Shown: positions 7,752-17,522, counted from the first letter of the stretch. The stretch: DNA of 64,000 nt from Nocardia nova (GCF_002933465.1 NZ_PSZE01000030.1:1-64000), one strand, 5' to 3'. Notes: generated by a model from the sequence alone, not told the origin. Program-made: numbers and translations.

Positions 7752-8744
7752 TTAGCTCGAGATGCGCTCGCTCGCATCCGACGCGGACCGCAACGCGGCT
7801 CGTTCCTGCACCGCACGGCGCCCCGAGCCGAAGACGTAGGTCAGAAATGCAAGCTCGGCAACCAGCCCGATACCGATTCGCACCGGCGCAGGCCACTCGG
7901 CGGGTGTGACGAAGCCCTCGATCAAGCCCGAGACCAGCAAGACCGCCACCAGTCCGAGTGCGATCGTCGCCGTCGCCCGCCCCTGCCGGGCCAGCGCCTC
8001 GGCACGCGACGACCGCCCCGGATCGATCAGTGTCCACCCCAGTTTGAGTCCCGCACCGCCGGCGACGAAAACGGCCGTGAGCTCGAGCATGCCGTGTGGC
8101 AGCAGGAATCCGAAGAACGAGTCGAGCCGCCCGGCATCCGCCATCAGCCCTGCGGACACCCCGACGTTCAGTGCGTTCATGAACAGCAGATAGGCCGCCG
8201 GGAGAATCAGGATTCCGGTGAACAACGCGATGGCCGACACCCAGGCGTTGTTGGTCCACACCTGTGCGGCGAAGGCGTCGTGGGGATGTTCGGAGTAATA
8301 GGACTCGAAGCGGCCGCCAGGGGCGGTCAGCGATTCCGCATTCGACGGCAGCCCCAAAGTCCTTCGCGCCGAACCCGAACCGGACACCCAGGCGCCGATA
8401 CCGGCCGAGACGGCCAGAAACGCCGCCGCCACCGAGGCCCACCACGGCCACGCCCGATACACCGCAGCGGGGAACCGATGAGTGAAGAAGTAGCCGATCT
8501 GCGACCAGGTGTCGGTGCGCGCGCCGAGCAGCCGTCCCCGGGCCCGCGCGAGGACCGCGCTCAGACCGTTGATCAACTCCGGATCGGGCGAATGTGACTG
8601 CAGCCGCGCGAGCTGCTGGGAGGTGCGGCGATACAGGGCCACGAATTCGTCGACCTCGGCACCGCTGAGCCGCCGCTGCGCGGTCAGCCGGTCGAGCCGA
8701 TCCCAATGCCGCCGCTGCGCGAACGAATAGGCATCGACGTCCAT
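7752..8744 (-). CDS. SpoIIM/DUF95-like integral membrane protein
   Basis: 330-residue polytopic membrane protein. A soluble, helix-rich N-terminus (1-110, AQRRHWDRLDRLTAQRRLSG) is followed by about six hydrophobic segments, including WWASVAAAFLAVSAGIGAWV and AIALFTGILILPAAYLLFMNAL. This architecture is the stage II sporulation protein M family, which in non-sporulating actinobacteria sits beside RDD and MoxR-DUF58 genes, as here (I recall Rv3694c). It is divergent from the RDD gene with 120 bp between starts. Its role is unknown; it probably belongs to the envelope complex of this cluster. Confidence 0.88.
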   Translation of the reverse strand: MDVDAYSFAQRRHWDRLDRLTAQRRLSGAEVDEFVALYRRTSQQLARLQSHSPDPELINGLSAVLARARGRLLGARTDTWSQIGYFFTHRFPAAVYRAWPWWASVAAAFLAVSAGIGAWVSGSGSARRTLGLPSNAESLTAPGGRFESYYSEHPHDAFAAQVWTNNAWVSAIALFTGILILPAAYLLFMNALNVGVSAGLMADAGRLDSFFGFLLPHGMLELTAVFVAGGAGLKLGWTLIDPGRSSRAEALARQGRATATIALGLVAVLLVSGLIEGFVTPAEWPAPVRIGIGLVAELAFLTYVFGSGRRAVQERAALRSASDASERISS

Positions 8745-8864
8745 CGGCTCCTCCTGCGCTCATGCGGGACACCGGCACGGCACCCGGTCGAATTCTGTGT
8801 TCGTGCCGCCCGGCCCTTTCGAAGGCTAGTTCGCACGGGCCCGATTCGGGATACTGGAGCGATC

Positions 8865-9704
8865 ATGGCCGATTTCACCACCGGGGAGGCCGTCTCCCTC
8901 CAGTTGCCGATCGCGCGCATCCCCACCCGGGCCGCGGCGTTCGCCATCGATCTGGTGCTGCAGCTCGTGCTCGCCATCCTGTTGCTCTCGGCCGTAGTCG
9001 CGGTGTTGTTCCGATTCGAGCCCGACGGCGCGTGGGTCGACGTGGCCGTGCTGGTGACGATGGTGACCGTCCTCGTCGGCTATCCGGTCGTCAGCGAAAC
9101 GCTGATGCGCGGGCGAACCGTGGGAAAACTGGTGCTGCGGCTGCGCGTGGTGCGCAGCGACGGCGGACCCATCGATTTCCGGCACGCGCTGACCCGCGGC
9201 CTCGCCGGCGCCCTCGTCGATTTCTGGAATCTCGGCGGGTTCGGTCTGGTCGCGGTGGTCACCTCGCTCTGCTCGCCGCGGGCGCGGCGGGTCGGTGACA
9301 TCCTGGCCGGCACCGTCGTGGTGTCGGATCGGGCGCGAATTCCCATGCCCGCCCTGGCCGTTGCCCCGCCCTGGCTGGTCGAGTGGGTGGGCCGGCTGGA
9401 TCTGTCCGGCCTCACCGAGGATCTCGCGCTGCCGGTGCGGCGGTATCTGACCCGTTTCCCGCACCTCACCCCGCAGGTTCAGGCGGAACTCGGTGCGGCG
9501 CTGGTGATCGCGGTGTGCGATCAATTGCGGGTGGCGCCACCGGCCGGATATCCACCGCTGCACATTCTCGGTGCGGTCATCGGGGAGCGGCAACGCCGGA
9601 TTCTGCCGCCGCCCCGCCTGCCCTTGTGGCCGATGCCCCAGCAGTGGGCACCACCCGCCAGGCCGGCGCAGCCGTACGCATCGGTGGTCCGGCCGGGAGC
9701 GTGA
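8865..9704 (+). CDS. RDD-family membrane protein
   Basis: 279-residue inner-membrane protein. The RDD domain covers about 12-150, with family Arg/Asp residues in RIPTRAAAFAIDLVLQ, GRTVGKLVLRLRVV and RRVGDILAGTVVV, and four hydrophobic helices; the C-terminal part is soluble and Pro-rich. The start at 8865 has GGAG five to six bases upstream. It is divergent from the SpoIIM-like gene and convergent with the DUF58 gene, with four bases between the stops. The same set of neighbours is conserved in mycobacteria (Rv3695, from memory). Transport of small osmolytes is known for some RDD proteins, but nothing here shows it. Confidence 0.88.
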   Translation: MADFTTGEAVSLQLPIARIPTRAAAFAIDLVLQLVLAILLLSAVVAVLFRFEPDGAWVDVAVLVTMVTVLVGYPVVSETLMRGRTVGKLVLRLRVVRSDGGPIDFRHALTRGLAGALVDFWNLGGFGLVAVVTSLCSPRARRVGDILAGTVVVSDRARIPMPALAVAPPWLVEWVGRLDLSGLTEDLALPVRRYLTRFPHLTPQVQAELGAALVIAVCDQLRVAPPAGYPPLHILGAVIGERQRRILPPPRLPLWPMPQQWAPPARPAQPYASVVRPGA

Positions 9705-9708
9705 CCAC

Positions 9709-11001
9709 TCAGAGTGCTCCGGACCGTTTCAGTTCCAGGTACTCGTCGGCCAGCGCCTCCGGCACCCGCTCCGGCGCCGCGGCCACCACGTCGATGCCCT
9801 GGCGCTGCAGGGTTTCTCGCACGATCGCGCGTTCGGTCAGCAGATGTTCGGCGGCCGCGGCGGCATAGACCTCGGCAGTGGTATCGCGACGGGTCGCGGT
9901 CGCCGCGATCTCCGGATCGGTGACCGACACCAGCAACACCCGGTGCCGACTGCTCAACACCGGGAGTACCGGCAGCAGATTCTCTTCGACCATCGCCCCG
10001 TCGAGACTGGTGAACCAGACCACCAGGCTGCGGCGGCGGGTGTGGCGAACCGCGGTGCGAACCATCGCCGGGGTGTCGGCATCCAGCAGCGCGGGCACGA
10101 CGCCCGAGAGAGCGTGCATCAGCTTGGGCTGCACGGCCTTTCCGCGTGCGCCCCGGACCTCGGCGCGAATTTCGCGATCGAAAGCCAGGAGATCGACGGT
10201 ATCCCCGGCCGCGGCCGCCAGTCCGCCCAGCAGCAACGCGGCCTCGACGGCGGTGTCCAGCCGAGTCTGCTCACCGAGCCGGGCGGCGCTGATCCGGCCG
10301 GTGTCCAGCAACATCAGCACGTGGCGGTTGCGTTCGGGCCGCCAGGTGCGTACCAGCACATCGGTTGCGCGGGCGGTGGCTCGCCAGTCGATGGACCGCA
10401 CATCGTCACCGGCCACGTATTCGCGGAAGGAATCGAATTCCGAGCCCGGACCGCGCAGAGTGGCGACCGATCGGCCGTCCAGATGCTGCAGCCGTTTCAC
10501 CTTGGCGGCGAGGATCCGTTCGGTCCGAAACGGCGGCAGCGCACGAACCGTCGCGGGCACGGTGCGACGGAACTGCCGCCCCGCCAGGCCGAGCGGACCG
10601 AACACCCGAACCGTGACCGGTCCCGCGATCCGATCGCCGCGGCGAGCCGGGCGAACGGTGGTGGCCAGCCGGGTGGTGGTATTCGGCGGCAGATGCAACC
10701 GGTGTGTCTCGGCCGGTGCCTGCGCACTGGGCGGCCAGTCGTCCCACAGCCGCGCCCGCACCGCGCGGGCGCCGCGGTTCAGGACGGTCAGCTCGATGGT
10801 CGCGGTGTGGCCGACGCGGACGGTGGTGAGCGGAATCCGGGACAGGTCGAGATCATCGGCGCGACAGGCGATTACGTCGATCGCGACGAGAACGGCCAGC
10901 ACACCCGTCATCACGACGACGCCCGCCCAGGAGGGAAGCGCGACACCGACGATCACCGCTGCCACCGCCGCGCAGACCGCGAGCCGACCCGTGACGATCA
11001 T
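9709..11001 (-). CDS. DUF58 domain protein
   Basis: 430 residues. Two N-terminal transmembrane helices (about 5-45) precede a beta-rich region and the DUF58 core, whose signature is GDDVRSIDWRATARATDVLV. The C-terminal part folds like a von Willebrand A domain (LMLLDTGRISAARLG). DUF58 proteins are obligate partners of MoxR ATPases. The gene lies four bases downstream of moxR, so the two are almost certainly co-translated. It is the last gene of the minus-strand run beginning at 15997. Confidence 0.92.
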   Translation of the reverse strand: MIVTGRLAVCAAVAAVIVGVALPSWAGVVVMTGVLAVLVAIDVIACRADDLDLSRIPLTTVRVGHTATIELTVLNRGARAVRARLWDDWPPSAQAPAETHRLHLPPNTTTRLATTVRPARRGDRIAGPVTVRVFGPLGLAGRQFRRTVPATVRALPPFRTERILAAKVKRLQHLDGRSVATLRGPGSEFDSFREYVAGDDVRSIDWRATARATDVLVRTWRPERNRHVLMLLDTGRISAARLGEQTRLDTAVEAALLLGGLAAAAGDTVDLLAFDREIRAEVRGARGKAVQPKLMHALSGVVPALLDADTPAMVRTAVRHTRRRSLVVWFTSLDGAMVEENLLPVLPVLSSRHRVLLVSVTDPEIAATATRRDTTAEVYAAAAAEHLLTERAIVRETLQRQGIDVVAAAPERVPEALADEYLELKRSGAL

Positions 11002-11005
11002 TGCG

Positions 11006-11989
11006 CTACACCGGAACCGGGACCGCGGCCAACAGCGAGGACATCACGCCTTCACCGGTCACGCCGTCCAGTTCGGCCTCGGGGCGCAGCTGCAGACGAT
11101 GCCGGAGAACCGTCACCGCAACGGTTTTCACATCGTCGGGAGTGGCGAAGGTGCGGCCGTTGAGCCACGCCAGGGCCCGTGCCGAGGCCAGTACGGCGGT
11201 CGCGCCGCGCGGCGAAGCGCCGTGCTGGACCGCGGGCGAGGTACGGGTGGCGCGGCACAGATCGACGATGTAGGCCAGCACCTCCGGGTTGACCGTCACC
11301 TGCGCGACGGCCGCACGCGCCGCCGCGATATGCGCCGCTCCGGCGACCGGCCGCACCCCCGCCGCACCCAGGTCGCGCGGGTCGAAGCCGGCGGCGTGGC
11401 GCTGGAGGATCCGGAATTCGTCGTCCCGGCCGGGCAACTGTATGTCCACCTTGAACAGGAACCGGTCCAGCTGCGCCTCCGGCAGCGGGTAGGTGCCCTC
11501 CTGTTCGATCGGATTCTGGGTCGCGATCACCACGAACGGATCGGGCAGCGGCTGCGGAACGCCGGCCACCGACACCTGCCGCTCCTCCATCGACTCCAGC
11601 AGCGCCGATTGGGTTTTCGGCGGCGTGCGGTTGATCTCGTCGGCGAGCAGCAGGTTGGTGAAGACCGGCCCGCGGCGGAAGGTGAATTCGGCCGAATGCG
11701 GATCGTAGATCTGGGAGCCGGTCACATCGCCGGGCATCAGATCCGGAGTGAACTGCACCCGGGTGTGGTCGAGTTCCAGCGCCGCGGCCAGAGCGCGCAC
11801 CAGCAGCGTCTTCGCCACGCCCGGCACACCTTCCAACAGCACATGGCCACGGCACAGCAGGGCGAGCACGAGGTACAGCACGGCGTGGTCGTTGCCGACG
11901 ACCGCCTTGCCGATCTCGGCACGTACTTCGCCGAGCGCCCGCAGCGCCTGGTCGGCCGTGGGGGTGTGGTTGGTCTGCGCCGTCGTCAT
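11006..11989 (-). CDS. moxR: MoxR-family AAA+ ATPase
   Basis: 327-residue AAA_3 ATPase. The Walker A motif is GVPGVAKT (about 56-63), Walker B is LLADEINR (about 118-125), sensor residues lie in ATQNPIEQEGTYPLPEAQLD, and an AAA lid follows. MoxR proteins act as chaperones that mature or activate vWA/DUF58 partners. It lies between the DUF4129 gene (10-bp gap) and DUF58 (4-bp gap). The likely mycobacterial counterpart is MoxR2. The client protein is not known. Confidence 0.93.
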   Translation of the reverse strand: MTTAQTNHTPTADQALRALGEVRAEIGKAVVGNDHAVLYLVLALLCRGHVLLEGVPGVAKTLLVRALAAALELDHTRVQFTPDLMPGDVTGSQIYDPHSAEFTFRRGPVFTNLLLADEINRTPPKTQSALLESMEERQVSVAGVPQPLPDPFVVIATQNPIEQEGTYPLPEAQLDRFLFKVDIQLPGRDDEFRILQRHAAGFDPRDLGAAGVRPVAGAAHIAAARAAVAQVTVNPEVLAYIVDLCRATRTSPAVQHGASPRGATAVLASARALAWLNGRTFATPDDVKTVAVTVLRHRLQLRPEAELDGVTGEGVMSSLLAAVPVPV

Positions 11990-11999
11990 CCGGTCTCCG

Positions 12000-13031
12000 T
12001 CATCCTATTTCCGATTCGATCCAGTCCAGTTGTGCCGCCACATATTCCAGCGCCCGGTCGTCGGCGACGGGGCCGTAGAAGGCCGTGGCGATGCGGCCGG
12101 GATCGACGCCTATCCGGGCGCCGATCACCGCGCTCACCTGCTCCGGGGCGGCGTCGGCGCGCAGATTCACGCGGGCGCGGATGCGCCGCAGCGTGGCCGC
12201 GCGCAATTTCGCCGCGACATGGTCGCGATCCTTGGTCCTGCGGTAGAGCGCGGCCTGACCCGCCAGCAGCTCACCGGCCGCCACCCGCACCGGGCGCGGC
12301 TCGCCGACCACGGCACCCCGGCGGCGGGCACGCCACCCGACCACGACGGCGGCGAAGATCAGCGCCTGCAACCCGCCGTAGGCCAGCCAGGGCGGTAAGC
12401 GCTGGAAGATCGAATCGCTGCCCTCGCCCACGTCGGGTGGGCGAATATCCGGGTGATCGGGCGGCGGTGGCGAGTGCGGCTGAGTCGGTTGCGGCGGGGC
12501 CGTCGGCGCGGCGGCCAGCCGGAACAGCAGATACCCGACCAGCGCGATGACGAGCGCGCCCAGCACGATCGCCCAGAAGCGCTTGTCGCGCACCACCTGT
12601 GGCAGCGGCGGCAACCGGCGGCCGGCGCGCCGGCGTTTCGACCGCTGCTGTTCGACCGGGTCGGGAGGGGGCGGCGGCGCCAGCGAATAGCGGTCGGCCG
12701 AGGTGAGGCGCTGATACTCGTCCGGGGTGGCGGTGCGGCCGCCGTACACGATCTCGTCGAAACTGTGTGCGGCGTAGTCGAATTCGGCCGAGGCGTCCGG
12801 AAGCGCGTGCCCCGCGGCCGAGGCGGTTTCGCGGGCCGTGCGCGAACGCCGGACCTCGAGTACGCCGCCCTGTTCGAGGCCGCGTACGACGGCGCGGAAG
12901 CGTTCGCGCAGTGCGGTATCGAAGTCGTGGTGGCCGGCGGCGAATTCGGCCGCGGCCCGGTGCTGGGCCGCCGCCCCGAGCGTCGGGGGTGGCGGCGCCG
13001 CGGGCCGGTCCGCCCGTATGTCGTCGGTCAC
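12000..13031 (-). CDS. DUF4129 (transglutaminase-associated) membrane protein
   Basis: 343 residues. A cytoplasmic N-terminus is rich in Ala/Pro, followed by helix FWAIVLGALVIALVGYLLF (about 190-210), a Pro-rich loop, a second helix LAYGGLQALIFAAVVVGW, and a C-terminal DUF4129 part (LLAGQAALYRRTKDRDHVAA). The GTG start overlaps the stop of the upstream membrane-protein gene by GTGA (13028-13031). The position matches the DUF4129/DUF4350 gene of MoxR clusters (I recall Rv3691). The role is unknown; a scaffold for the MoxR-DUF58 pair is inferred from constant linkage. Confidence 0.87.
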   Translation of the reverse strand: MTDDIRADRPAAPPPPTLGAAAQHRAAAEFAAGHHDFDTALRERFRAVVRGLEQGGVLEVRRSRTARETASAAGHALPDASAEFDYAAHSFDEIVYGGRTATPDEYQRLTSADRYSLAPPPPPDPVEQQRSKRRRAGRRLPPLPQVVRDKRFWAIVLGALVIALVGYLLFRLAAAPTAPPQPTQPHSPPPPDHPDIRPPDVGEGSDSIFQRLPPWLAYGGLQALIFAAVVVGWRARRRGAVVGEPRPVRVAAGELLAGQAALYRRTKDRDHVAAKLRAATLRRIRARVNLRADAAPEQVSAVIGARIGVDPGRIATAFYGPVADDRALEYVAAQLDWIESEIG

Positions 13032-13936
13032 CGTGCCGCCTGCCCAATGGGTATCCGGATATCCAAACCCTCCCGGCCGCAACGCCTGTCGAGATGGACC
13101 ACCACGGCGGTCGCGGCCTCCACGGTCGCGGCGAACGCCGAAATCAGCAGCGCCGCACCGGACAGCAGGGTGACGACCGCCCAGCGATGGGTCCCGGAGA
13201 TGTCGGAGAGGAAGCCCAGAAGTCCCGCGACCGGCACCGCCAGCACCAGCAGCACGCCCCGCAGATAGAGCCACAGTCCGGCCAGCGGCATCACGCGTCC
13301 GGTGGCGAGCAGTTTCGCTCGCCGGACCGCCGCCGCGTACGGGATCGATTCGGCGAACAGGACCGGCACGATCGGCCATCTCGTCCCGCGCACCCGGGCC
13401 AGCCAGATCACCGCCGGAATCAGCGTGACGATCAGCGGCGTACCGAGCAGGAGGATGCCGACGCCGATCGCTGTGGAGATCACCTGGTTCAGCAGCAGCC
13501 GGCCCGACACCGGGAGCAAACGCGCGGCGGCGGTACGCGCGGTGATCGGCTGGTTGTGGACGACGGCCAGTCCGATCGGCACGGTCACGCCGACTATCCA
13601 CAGTCGCAGCGCCCATGCACAGCAGGCTGTGGAAAGAATTGCCGCCCAAGCGGTTCCGGCGCTCGAGTCGTCGGTCGCGAGCGACACCAGCGCGGTGATC
13701 CCGATAACGATCGCCAGGGCCGCGGCCAGACCCGCACCCGCCAACCCGGCGATCGGCCGGATTCGATGCTGCAATACAGCGAAGGGCAGGTCGGCCAGCT
13801 CCCGCCACGTCAGCGGTCGCACCGGGATGCGTTCGGTGTCGTCTCCACCGCCGGGGTCGCGTTCGTCGGCACCGCGCGGCGGCACCGCGCGGCGGGCGGA
13901 CGATCGCCCCTCCCGATCGGTCACGACTGGAAACAC
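13028..13936 (-). CDS. Polytopic membrane protein of the MoxR cluster (Rv3690-like)
   Basis: 302 residues. About 45 soluble residues lead into six or so hydrophobic helices, for example IAGLAGAGLAAALAIVIGIT and LLLNQVISTAIGVGILLLG, similar in layout to glycerophosphodiester-phosphodiesterase membrane domains and DUF7847 proteins. No catalytic motif is visible. It is translationally coupled to the DUF4129 gene through a four-base GTGA overlap and follows DUF4407 by 138 bp. A function in the same envelope complex is inferred only from the coupling. Confidence 0.85.
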   Translation of the reverse strand: MFPVVTDREGRSSARRAVPPRGADERDPGGGDDTERIPVRPLTWRELADLPFAVLQHRIRPIAGLAGAGLAAALAIVIGITALVSLATDDSSAGTAWAAILSTACCAWALRLWIVGVTVPIGLAVVHNQPITARTAAARLLPVSGRLLLNQVISTAIGVGILLLGTPLIVTLIPAVIWLARVRGTRWPIVPVLFAESIPYAAAVRRAKLLATGRVMPLAGLWLYLRGVLLVLAVPVAGLLGFLSDISGTHRWAVVTLLSGAALLISAFAATVEAATAVVVHLDRRCGREGLDIRIPIGQAAR

Positions 13937-14074
13937 GGGCCGAGTCTATCCAGGGACCCGGACGTATGACGGTTATCCGACCGGCCACCCGGCGGGTGAG
14001 GCGACCGGGCGGATACGACCGGTTCGTCTGAATGCCACGTGATCGCGACCCCGGGAGCGTCCGGTCGGCTTCGG

Positions 14075-15997
14075 TCAGTCGCGGCCGGAGCCGGGCGGCA
14101 GTTCGCGCGGGGCGCGGTAGCCGAGTTCGGCCGTCTCGCCGGTGGGCAATTCGCTGGATCGGCCGGATTCCGGCAGATCGGGGTGGGCGGTGGGATTCCG
14201 GCGCGGGTGGACCGCGTAGCGCGCATAGCGCGGGTCGTGCCGGTAGGCGGCGTACGGGTACGACGCGGCGACCTGGGCGTAGGGCGCATCCGGCAGCGGG
14301 TGGCCCGGATGTCCGTAGCCCGCCGCCGGATCGTGCGAATCCTCGGAGTTCACCGTCACCTTGCGGGTGCGTTTGAGGGTGAAGGTGATCTCCTCTGCCT
14401 CTTCGAAGACCTGACGGACGGTCCGTAGCGGTGCGACCGCGGTGTCGATCGTCCGGTCGAGTGCGGTGGTGACGAATCCGGGGACCAGCGGGCGGATCCA
14501 GCGCGCGGCGGTATCGGTGAACGGCACCGTGCCGATCACCGGAAGTTCCAGTCCGCCACCTTTTTTCGCGTCCTCGCGCGGGGCGGGCACCGCGCCCGGC
14601 GAATGCGGCGTGAGGCCGGCCGAGGGCAGCTGTGCGGGCAGATTCCCTGCGGTCACGGTCGCCTCCTGTGTCGAGTCGGTTCGGGCCGGGGAGTCGGCAG
14701 CGGGCAATGCGCCCGTGGACGGGGAGGTCGCGGATGCGGTCTGCGCACCCGGCGGAAGGGCGGCCAGCACTTCGAATTCGGCGACCGCCCGGCGCTGCGG
14801 TTCGGTGATGCCGATTTCCAGGTTGCCGATCGCCGCGATCACCCGTTTGCGCTGACGTTCGCGGTCGATCGCGGTGTCGGCGTGCAACGCCAGTTGTGCG
14901 GTGGCCACCCGGTGTTCGGCGCGCTGGACCGCGACCGCGGTGTCGGCTGCCCGCGCGGCGCGGTCGGCCTCGGCACGCGCGGCCACGGCGCGGTCGAACG
15001 ACGATTCGCCACGCCAGAACCGCAGCATGAGCGGCAGCAGGGCGAGGAGAACTCCGATCGCGATCGTGAGCAGGCGCAACAGCAGCGCACCCGGATGTCC
15101 GGTGGTGTAGTCGTTCATGGCCAGCCAGCGCGCGCCCAGACCACGGTCTCCGGTGTGGAAGGCGGCGGTGCGGGCCTGCTCCAGGGCGCTCTGGCGGGTC
15201 GCGATCTCCGCATCCAAGGGCTGGACGCGCGCCTCGGCGGTGTTGAGCCGCCCGCGGGCATCGTCGAGCATCGCGTTGGCGGTCTGTGATTCGGGCCCCC
15301 GGCCGGGCACCCCGGTGATCTTGGTCTGCGGGCACTGCGGCGTCGGGTGGTATTCACAGCGGGCGACGACGAGGGCCTGATCCATATCGGCCTGCGCCTG
15401 GGCGATGGTCCGCGTGAGTGCGGTGCGTTCGGCGGTGACTCGGTCGAGTTCCGTGCGGGCGGCGACCACTGTCGCAGCGGAGTCGGCGTCGCGGCGGGAC
15501 CGGTCATCGAGCGTTCGGTCGACGGATCCGGCGAGAATCACCGTGCTCGCCAACTCGGCCACCAGGACACCGGTGATCACGGCGACCGCGATCCGCCCGA
15601 TCCGCTCGGCCCGGCCGCGACCGGCACGGGCGGACAGTGGTGCGGTGGCCAGCGCTCGCGAGATCGCGCCGACCAGCAGCATCGCCGGTAGTGCGACGAT
15701 CGCCACGACCGCGGCGGGCCAGTTCGCCGCCGCGCCGGCCGCGGCGACGACGATTCCGGAGAGCACCGCGAACAGCAGCACCACCCCGCCGGTCACGGCG
15801 TACGTCGATCCCTCGTGCCGGTCGCCGCGACCGGCTTCGGCACCGCCGAGCCAGGTCAGCATGGCGGCCGGGGACCGCCTCGCTCGCGGTTCGGTCGTGC
15901 GAGAACCGGACCCCGATGGTGGAGAGGCCGAGGGCTCGGGCGCGGAACTCTCGGTGGGGGACTGTTCGAAGACCTGGGGATCGGTCAACGGATTCAC
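14075..15997 (-). CDS. DUF4407 membrane protein with coiled coil
   Basis: 640 residues. Residues 1-60 are soluble; three hydrophobic helices cover about 65-150; a Glu/Arg-rich coiled coil (about 165-290, AARTELDRVTAERTALTRTI) follows; a fourth helix GALLLRLLTIAIGVLLALLP lies at about 300-320; then another coiled coil and a long low-complexity Tyr/Pro/His-rich tail. This is the DUF4407 layout plus a tail. It heads the minus-strand run into the MoxR genes and is divergent from the chorismate mutase. I do not recall DUF4407 in the mycobacterial MoxR2 locus, so it may be a lineage-specific component. Confidence 0.82.
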   Translation of the reverse strand: MNPLTDPQVFEQSPTESSAPEPSASPPSGSGSRTTEPRARRSPAAMLTWLGGAEAGRGDRHEGSTYAVTGGVVLLFAVLSGIVVAAAGAAANWPAAVVAIVALPAMLLVGAISRALATAPLSARAGRGRAERIGRIAVAVITGVLVAELASTVILAGSVDRTLDDRSRRDADSAATVVAARTELDRVTAERTALTRTIAQAQADMDQALVVARCEYHPTPQCPQTKITGVPGRGPESQTANAMLDDARGRLNTAEARVQPLDAEIATRQSALEQARTAAFHTGDRGLGARWLAMNDYTTGHPGALLLRLLTIAIGVLLALLPLMLRFWRGESSFDRAVAARAEADRAARAADTAVAVQRAEHRVATAQLALHADTAIDRERQRKRVIAAIGNLEIGITEPQRRAVAEFEVLAALPPGAQTASATSPSTGALPAADSPARTDSTQEATVTAGNLPAQLPSAGLTPHSPGAVPAPREDAKKGGGLELPVIGTVPFTDTAARWIRPLVPGFVTTALDRTIDTAVAPLRTVRQVFEEAEEITFTLKRTRKVTVNSEDSHDPAAGYGHPGHPLPDAPYAQVAASYPYAAYRHDPRYARYAVHPRRNPTAHPDLPESGRSSELPTGETAELGYRAPRELPPGSGRD

Positions 15998-16269
15998 ATC
16001 CTCTGGGTCCCAATCGTTGTCGCCACCGGGCGAAACGGTCGTTGCGTGGTGGTCCGGGCGGCGGTGTGCCCCCGCGCGGGCGGGACGGGTAATCCGCCGT
16101 GCGCCCCGGCCGCGCGCAATCAGGTTCAGAGTGACAGGCCGACCGGTGAACCACCGAGCACGGTGGCATTGATGTGGTGAGCCTCACAGACGGCCGCGGA
16201 GCGAAACCCTACTCTCGGGTAGGCGGCACCGATCGACATGATGGTGCGGCGGTGACAGGAGGGTGGAAC

Positions 16270-17034
16270 GTGCGAGCGACTCCGGGAGTCGGTATTCATC
16301 TGATCGGGGGACCAAATGCGGGCGAAACCGACGACTCGGAGGCCGCAGCGGCGGTCGGCGCCCGCGGCGCGCGGTGGCGATTCGATGGTCGGCGCGCGCG
16401 TCGGCGCACCCGTCTCCTCGCGGTCGCCGTGCTCTTCACCTCGGCATTCGCGGTCGTGGCGCCGATGACCGCGGAGCGAGTACTTCCGCACGCACAGGCG
16501 GCTCCGGCGGGGGAGGGCCGGTCCACACTGAGTCCTCTGGTGGAATTGGTGCTACGCCGCCTGAACACCGCCGATGCCGTCGCGGCCGCGAAGTGGACCG
16601 CCTCACAGCGGACCGGGCAGCCTCCCGTGGTCGACGATCCGGCGCGCGAGGCGCAGGTCTACGACGCGATGGCCGCGGCCGGCACCCGATCGGGGCTGCC
16701 GCAGGAATGGGTGCGGCAGGTGTTTACCGGACAGATCGAAGCCAACAAGACCGTGCAATACGGACTACTCGCCCGATGGCGATTCGATCCGGCGGTCGCG
16801 CCCGCACCGGATGCGTCGGATCTGGCCGCCGTGCGGCCGGTGATCGACGAGGTGAACGACGAGATCCTGAATCAACTGGCTTCTCACCGCACGGTGCTGA
16901 GCGCGCCGGATTGTGCGCAGCAGCTCGCGGCCGCGGCGTTCCCGGTGCTGACCTCGGGCCGGGTGGACGCGCTGCACGGCGCCGCCCTGGTCCGCGCGGC
17001 TGTAACGCTTTGTCCCGCAACGTATGTGAAATAA
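16270..17034 (+). CDS. Secreted chorismate mutase, AroQ-gamma type
   Basis: Converts chorismate to prephenate outside the cytoplasm. Seen: 254 residues; an Arg-rich stretch and signal helix LLAVAVLFTSAFAVVAPMTA at about 45-65; a predicted cleavage region near AQAAPA; then an all-helical AroQ domain resembling M. tuberculosis *MtCM, with catalytic-region segments LVELVLRRLNTADAVAAAKW and QVFTGQIEANKTVQY. Two late cysteines (SAPDC, TLCPATY) match the disulfide of the secreted family. The GTG at 16270 has AGGAGG seven bases upstream, which decides the start over upstream GTG and TTG codons. The purpose of a secreted mutase is unresolved. Confidence 0.88.
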   Translation: MRATPGVGIHLIGGPNAGETDDSEAAAAVGARGARWRFDGRRARRRTRLLAVAVLFTSAFAVVAPMTAERVLPHAQAAPAGEGRSTLSPLVELVLRRLNTADAVAAAKWTASQRTGQPPVVDDPAREAQVYDAMAAAGTRSGLPQEWVRQVFTGQIEANKTVQYGLLARWRFDPAVAPAPDASDLAAVRPVIDEVNDEILNQLASHRTVLSAPDCAQQLAAAAFPVLTSGRVDALHGAALVRAAVTLCPATYVK

Positions 17035-17444
17035 ACCACAGGCATTCGCCATCTTGGTTTGCCGAGAATGTGCTGAACTCCACATTCGCAAACGATGCCG
17101 TACGGTCCGCACATTGGCGTGGCTTGTCGCTCCGGTATCCGGAATGTCTCCTCCGGGTGTCCGGAGAGTTAGCCGCCTTACATCCCGGTTTGCCGTCGTG
17201 GCGTACGGGGAAATCCGATTCGACGCAGGTGAGAGCATTGCGGAAGACTGAGCGCCCAGCTCGTGGCCGATGCCCAGGCGCTATCGACGGCAGTGGCGAA
17301 CGCGACTCAGCGATCCGCGCTGCCTGCTTTACACTGGAGAACGCGCAGGCAGTGGAGGACCGATGAAGATGCCCAGGTAGACGGAGTATTTAGCACAACC
17401 TAAGTTGGTTGGGCTCCGGTCCTGACTTATCGTTTGCTCTAAGT

Positions 17445-17465
17445 GTCGGACGCGAAATGTCCGAC
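17445..17465 (+). other. Hairpin in the gltB leader
   Basis: GTCGGAC, a seven-base loop, GTCCGAC: a perfect 7-bp stem in the untranslated region upstream of gltB. No T-run follows, so it is not an intrinsic terminator. Confidence 0.45.
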
Positions 17466-17522
17466 TCGTCGCCCGAACTCGGCCACGAGCCGCAAGCATC
17501 AGCCTAGCGGGCGAGCACGGCG

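Noticed and set aside
16174..16269. Longer N-terminus for the chorismate mutase
   Set aside because: The GTG at 16270 has an ideal AGGAGG at seven bases; upstream residues show no conservation signal and would push the signal peptide further from the N-terminus.
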